From Bacteroides timonensis (GTDB taxonomy: Bacteria; Bacteroidota; Bacteroidia; Bacteroidales; Bacteroidaceae), in contig NZ_CBVI010000089.1 in assembly GCF_000513195.1 (NCBI RefSeq), positions 1 through 64,000 of the forward strand: DNA of 64,000 bases, in the 5' to 3' direction. The notes beneath the pieces are model-generated. The model ran no database searches. It saw nothing but the letters and a program-made list of their open reading frames with translations, and was not told where the DNA came from. The position numbers and the translations under genes are program-made. Below are positions 61,785 through 64,000 of the stretch, piece by piece (the stretch's first letter is position 1; every line of letters begins with the position of its first letter).

Positions 61785-62417
61785 CTATTCTTCTTTTTCC
61801 GACTGTTTATCTATTTTCTGTATGGGCTGTATCGATTTCGTATACAAATCAAGTAAAGTCAATACTCCTTTAGGCAAAGGTAGTCTGCCCGCATGTATAT
61901 TCACTTTAAGACGGCTTGACAAAGTACTATCATATTGTTCACGGAAGTTTTTCTTATATTCCTGTTTGGCTGGAGCAATTCTTCCATTCAGAACCGCCTT
62001 CTTCTCTACAAGCTGCACATCCGCATTCACTTTCGATTTATAATCATAAGAACCCACCGATGTGATTTCCAGATCAAAATCCACATTGATCTTATCAATT
62101 GCAAGAGAATTTAAAGGCAGTAAACACAGTAAAGGAACCTGGAAAGCCATTTTGTTGATAGAAATGTATCCCGGATCAGTCGGTTGTTTCGCATAATCAA
62201 CAACCGGCTGAGTCAGCACCATCTCTATCATAAGAGGTTGTCGCAAGTCACTTCCCTCCTCTTTTGTGAAGCAATAATCAAGCAAGAATTGAGCCTGCCC
62301 GGTTAGCATCATAACATTGGCTTTCGAGGCCGCCACCAAAGGTGCGCCAATGATGGATTCAATGTTAAGCTCTGCCCCAAATTGAGGTTTGAATGTACCT
62401 TGCTCGTTTTCAGACAT
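61785..62417 (-). CDS. DUF2589 family protein, middle paralogue
   Basis: A 210-residue protein. Family blocks are the N-terminal helix ESIIGAPLVAASKANVMML, the strand region PLLCLLPLNSLAIDKINVDFDLEI, and the end LKVNIHAGRLPLPKGVLTLLDLYTKSIQPI. The last block is almost the same as in the paralogue at 62507. No signal peptide or membrane segment is seen. It is 89 bp after the first DUF2589 gene. The paralogues may form a hetero-oligomer; this is inference. Confidence 0.8.
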   Translation of the reverse strand: MSENEQGTFKPQFGAELNIESIIGAPLVAASKANVMMLTGQAQFLLDYCFTKEEGSDLRQPLMIEMVLTQPVVDYAKQPTDPGYISINKMAFQVPLLCLLPLNSLAIDKINVDFDLEITSVGSYDYKSKVNADVQLVEKKAVLNGRIAPAKQEYKKNFREQYDSTLSSRLKVNIHAGRLPLPKGVLTLLDLYTKSIQPIQKIDKQSEKEE

Positions 62418-62506
62418 AATCGTTTATTTCGACTTGATATTAAACTTCCTTGATAATTCTACATATCAAGCTTATCACCAATATTTACTTATTTTGGTTC
62501 TTAACC

Positions 62507-63223
62507 TCAAGTTCCTCCATTAGCTCCAGTTCCTCCGTTAGTTCCAGCTCCTCCATTAGTTCCAGCTCCTCCACCTTTTGCAGGGGTCAATTCTATAGGC
62601 TGAATTGCTTGTGCAAATGCTTCGATAATAGTGTTTACTCCTTTAGGAAGTGGCAGTTGGCCTGCATGTACATTAACCGTATACTTGGCAGAATTACTCT
62701 TCTCATAATGTGTATTATGGGTCGAAGAATCTTTTGAAGAATAACTGGCCGAACCTTTAATAGTTGTACTTAGCAACCCCCAACCTATTTTAGTTTCAAA
62801 ACTACCTTCACCTTTAGTCTCTGATTCTTTTGCTTCATTATTGTCTTCAGAGAAACTTGATTTTACTTCCATTTCAAAGTTTATATCCACGGTTTCTACA
62901 GCTAATGAATTAATAGGTAGAATTGTCAAAAGAGGCAAAGTAAATTTTGTAGAAGCAGGTTCAACAGAAACCTTTCCGTTTTTATCCGTAGAAACAACAC
63001 TTCTAGTGAGAATCATATCAATCATGATAGGCTCATAATTATAAACAGGCGGGTTGCCTTCACTAAATTTCTTTTTGTTGAAGCAAGTGTCCAACATAAA
63101 CATCGTTTGCGTAAGAGCCATTGCAGAATTCGCCTTAGCGGCTGCATTCAGAGGACCTCCGATTAAGCTTTCCATTGGCAGCCCGGAGAATTGCTGCGAC
63201 AGCGATAATAAATTTGTATCCAT
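62507..63223 (-). CDS. DUF2589 family protein with glycine-rich repeat tail
   Basis: A 238-residue protein, first and longest of three DUF2589 paralogues. Blocks: ESLIGGPLNAAAKANSAMA, PLLTILPINSLAVETVDINFEMEV, a Ser/Glu-rich insert of about 50 residues, then YTVNVHAGQLPLPKGVNTIIEAFAQAIQPIE. The C-terminus ends in repeats of the type GGAGTN, encoded by an 18-bp DNA repeat at 62510-62572. No export signal is visible. It lies 32 bp after a 40-residue small protein gene and shares the promoter at 63413. Confidence 0.82.
   Translation of the reverse strand: MDTNLLSLSQQFSGLPMESLIGGPLNAAAKANSAMALTQTMFMLDTCFNKKKFSEGNPPVYNYEPIMIDMILTRSVVSTDKNGKVSVEPASTKFTLPLLTILPINSLAVETVDINFEMEVKSSFSEDNNEAKESETKGEGSFETKIGWGLLSTTIKGSASYSSKDSSTHNTHYEKSNSAKYTVNVHAGQLPLPKGVNTIIEAFAQAIQPIELTPAKGGGAGTNGGAGTNGGTGANGGT
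62510..62572 (-). repeat. 18-bp coding repeat in the DUF2589 tail
   Basis: Units of 18 bp start at 62510, 62528, 62546 and (partial) 62564, e.g. AGTTCCTCCATTAGCTCC on the plus strand. They encode GGAGTN/GGTGAN. Copy number could vary by slippage in steps of six residues without changing the frame. Confidence 0.75.
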
Positions 63224-63255
63224 AATAATGCGTTTTGAAGAAGTTATTAAATATG

Positions 63256-63378
63256 TTAACTAAAACTCAGAAGTCTCTTAATCCATCTTTTTATGCACTC
63301 GAATAAACGAACAAAAAATCCTTCTTTCCTTTTAGGCTTTTCCGCCGGATAAAAACTAATAGTAATACGTTCACCCAT
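63256..63378 (-). CDS. 40-residue cationic small protein, first gene of the DUF2589 operon
   Basis: An ATG at 63376-63378 opens a 40-codon frame ending with TAA at 63256-63258. It begins MGERITISFYPAEKPKRKE and ends with GFFVRLFECIKRWIKRLLSFS read in two parts (the last 21 residues). The C-terminal half is rich in Lys, Arg and bulky hydrophobic residues and would form an amphipathic helix suited to membrane binding. It stands about 28 nt after the predicted transcript start of the 63413 promoter and 32 bp before the first DUF2589 gene. I know no family for it. A leader peptide or a toxin-like peptide are alternatives. Confidence 0.55.
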   Translation of the reverse strand: MGERITISFYPAEKPKRKEGFFVRLFECIKRWIKRLLSFS

Positions 63379-63412
63379 ATGTCTTTCACACTTATCCTGA
63401 TTAGTAATGTGA

Positions 63413-63420
63413 CAAAGTTA
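63413..63420 (-). promoter_or_regulatory. -7 box of the DUF2589 operon
   Basis: On the minus strand TAACTTTG (plus CAAAGTTA) fits TAnnTTTG. It gives a start near 63406. No convincing -33 box is seen. The rest of the 63224-63529 gap is A/T-rich with the small gene at 63256-63378. Confidence 0.5.
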
Positions 63421-63529
63421 GTGACATAAAAGCATAAAAAGAGAATATAAGCGATAACATCTATTTTTTACAATTAGTTATTTATCACTTACTTACAAAG
63501 AGAAGTAATAACAATCTTCAAAAAGCAGG

Positions 63530-64000
63530 CTAATTAGCAACCTTCAATTTTATCCGATGCCTCCTTTGAGCCACAATTTGCTTATTGACATTCCCAAAGC
63601 AAAGAGCAATGGTAAAATCATCTAACCCACAAATTGAGAGGCATGAAAATAGACAATCGTCTTCCGTATATTTAGGATAGGTTTGGTGCAGATACTCTAT
63701 ATAGTCCTTGTATATCTCCATAATAGTAGAACGAAGTTTCTTCTGCTCATCTTCCAATAAAATACGTAAATCCTGTTTGTTTTTAGTTTTGTCTTGACGG
63801 CTAAGCCGTTCTATTGTTTTATAAATGGATGTCTCTTTAAAGATCACATTGCATAATTGCGCCTTTTCATCGGCCAATTTTCTGATTTCAGTTTCTTTCT
63901 GAGAAAGCAGTTTTTGAGTTTCTTCTTGTTTATCCCTCAATAAAGAAATATAATACTCAGTCTCTATCGCATGTACTTCCAATAAAGCCTGATCATATTT
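63530..64000 (-). CDS. C-terminal part of a regulator-like protein, open at the window edge
   Basis: The frame is open to position 64000, so the start is outside the window; the TTG at 63982 is not a likely start. The visible part has a coiled-coil (LLRDKQEETQKLLSQKETEIRKLADEKAQL) and then a compact HTH-like end (KYTEDDCLFSCLSICGLDDFTIALCFGNVNKQIVAQRRHRIKLKV). This end resembles the C-terminal DNA-binding domain of Bacteroidetes regulators that follow TPR or coiled-coil domains. It lies upstream of the DUF2589 operon on the same strand, so it may control it. Confidence 0.6.
   Translation of the reverse strand, partial: KYDQALLEVHAIETEYYISLLRDKQEETQKLLSQKETEIRKLADEKAQLCNVIFKETSIYKTIERLSRQDKTKNKQDLRILLEDEQKKLRSTIMEIYKDYIEYLHQTYPKYTEDDCLFSCLSICGLDDFTIALCFGNVNKQIVAQRRHRIKLKVAN

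Noticed and set aside
1..64000. tRNA or rRNA genes, integrase or transposase genes, phage structural genes
   Set aside because: None was recognised on reading either strand. The M15A-like protein alone is not enough to call a prophage.

Overview
The window looks like chromosomal DNA from a gut-type Bacteroides (Bacteroidales). The main evidence is SusC/SusD pairs, hybrid two-component regulators with Reg_prop, Y_Y_Y and AraC domains, sulfatases of the Ser type, DUF6266 and YbeY proteins of Bacteroidetes type, and promoters that match the Bacteroides -7 box TAnnTTTG. All family names come from reading the translated sequence; no database search was possible.

Layout. (1) Positions 1-5629, minus strand: a six-gene operon built around a Cys-rich CXXX-repeat RiPP precursor. 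It holds a Big_2/FN3-like lipoprotein, the precursor (with a Tat-type lipoprotein leader), a SPASM radical SAM enzyme, a SPASM-like partner that lacks the radical SAM motif, a small accessory protein and a beta-propeller lipoprotein cut by the window edge. (2) 5678-5996: a structured non-coding RNA with its own promoter and U-run, 6S-like in shape. (3) 6396-9695: single housekeeping or orphan genes (shortened DUF6266 protein, AlkD-like protein, SpmA/SpmB-type permease, YbeY) and a broken sialate O-acetylesterase. (4) 9875-60247: about 50 kb, all minus strand, forming a large polysaccharide utilization region. It has two SusC/SusD pairs, two hybrid two-component regulators, three GH43, two GH2, two GH105, GH31, GH115, GH130, an MGH1/GH63-like enzyme, an unassigned (alpha/alpha)-type enzyme, a sulfatase, an FAD oxidoreductase, and a module resembling 3-keto-glycoside metabolism (two Tat-exported Gfo/Idh dehydrogenases and a double DUF1080 protein), then ApbE. 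(5) 60591-64000: a minus-strand cluster with three DUF2589 paralogues, a zinc ribbon protein, an M15A-like peptidase, a 40-residue cationic small protein, and the end of a probable regulator.

How it works together. The SusCD pairs would bind and import oligosaccharides. The enzyme set points to an arabinose-containing glycan decorated with uronic acid and perhaps sulfate, but the exact substrate cannot be read from the sequence. Seven minus-strand promoters in and beside the PUL share a -7 box (CAAAnnTA on the plus strand) followed by exactly 36 bp and then an AATAAAT-like site. The sites fall into two sub-types, which fits two hybrid regulators with separate target sets. One of these promoters still sits in front of the broken esterase at 7828, so that fragment is probably a stranded piece of the same regulon.

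The strongest candidates for undescribed biology are the Tat-lipoprotein CXXX RiPP system, the two-class operator grammar of the PUL, the DUF2589/M15A/small-protein cluster, and the structured RNA.
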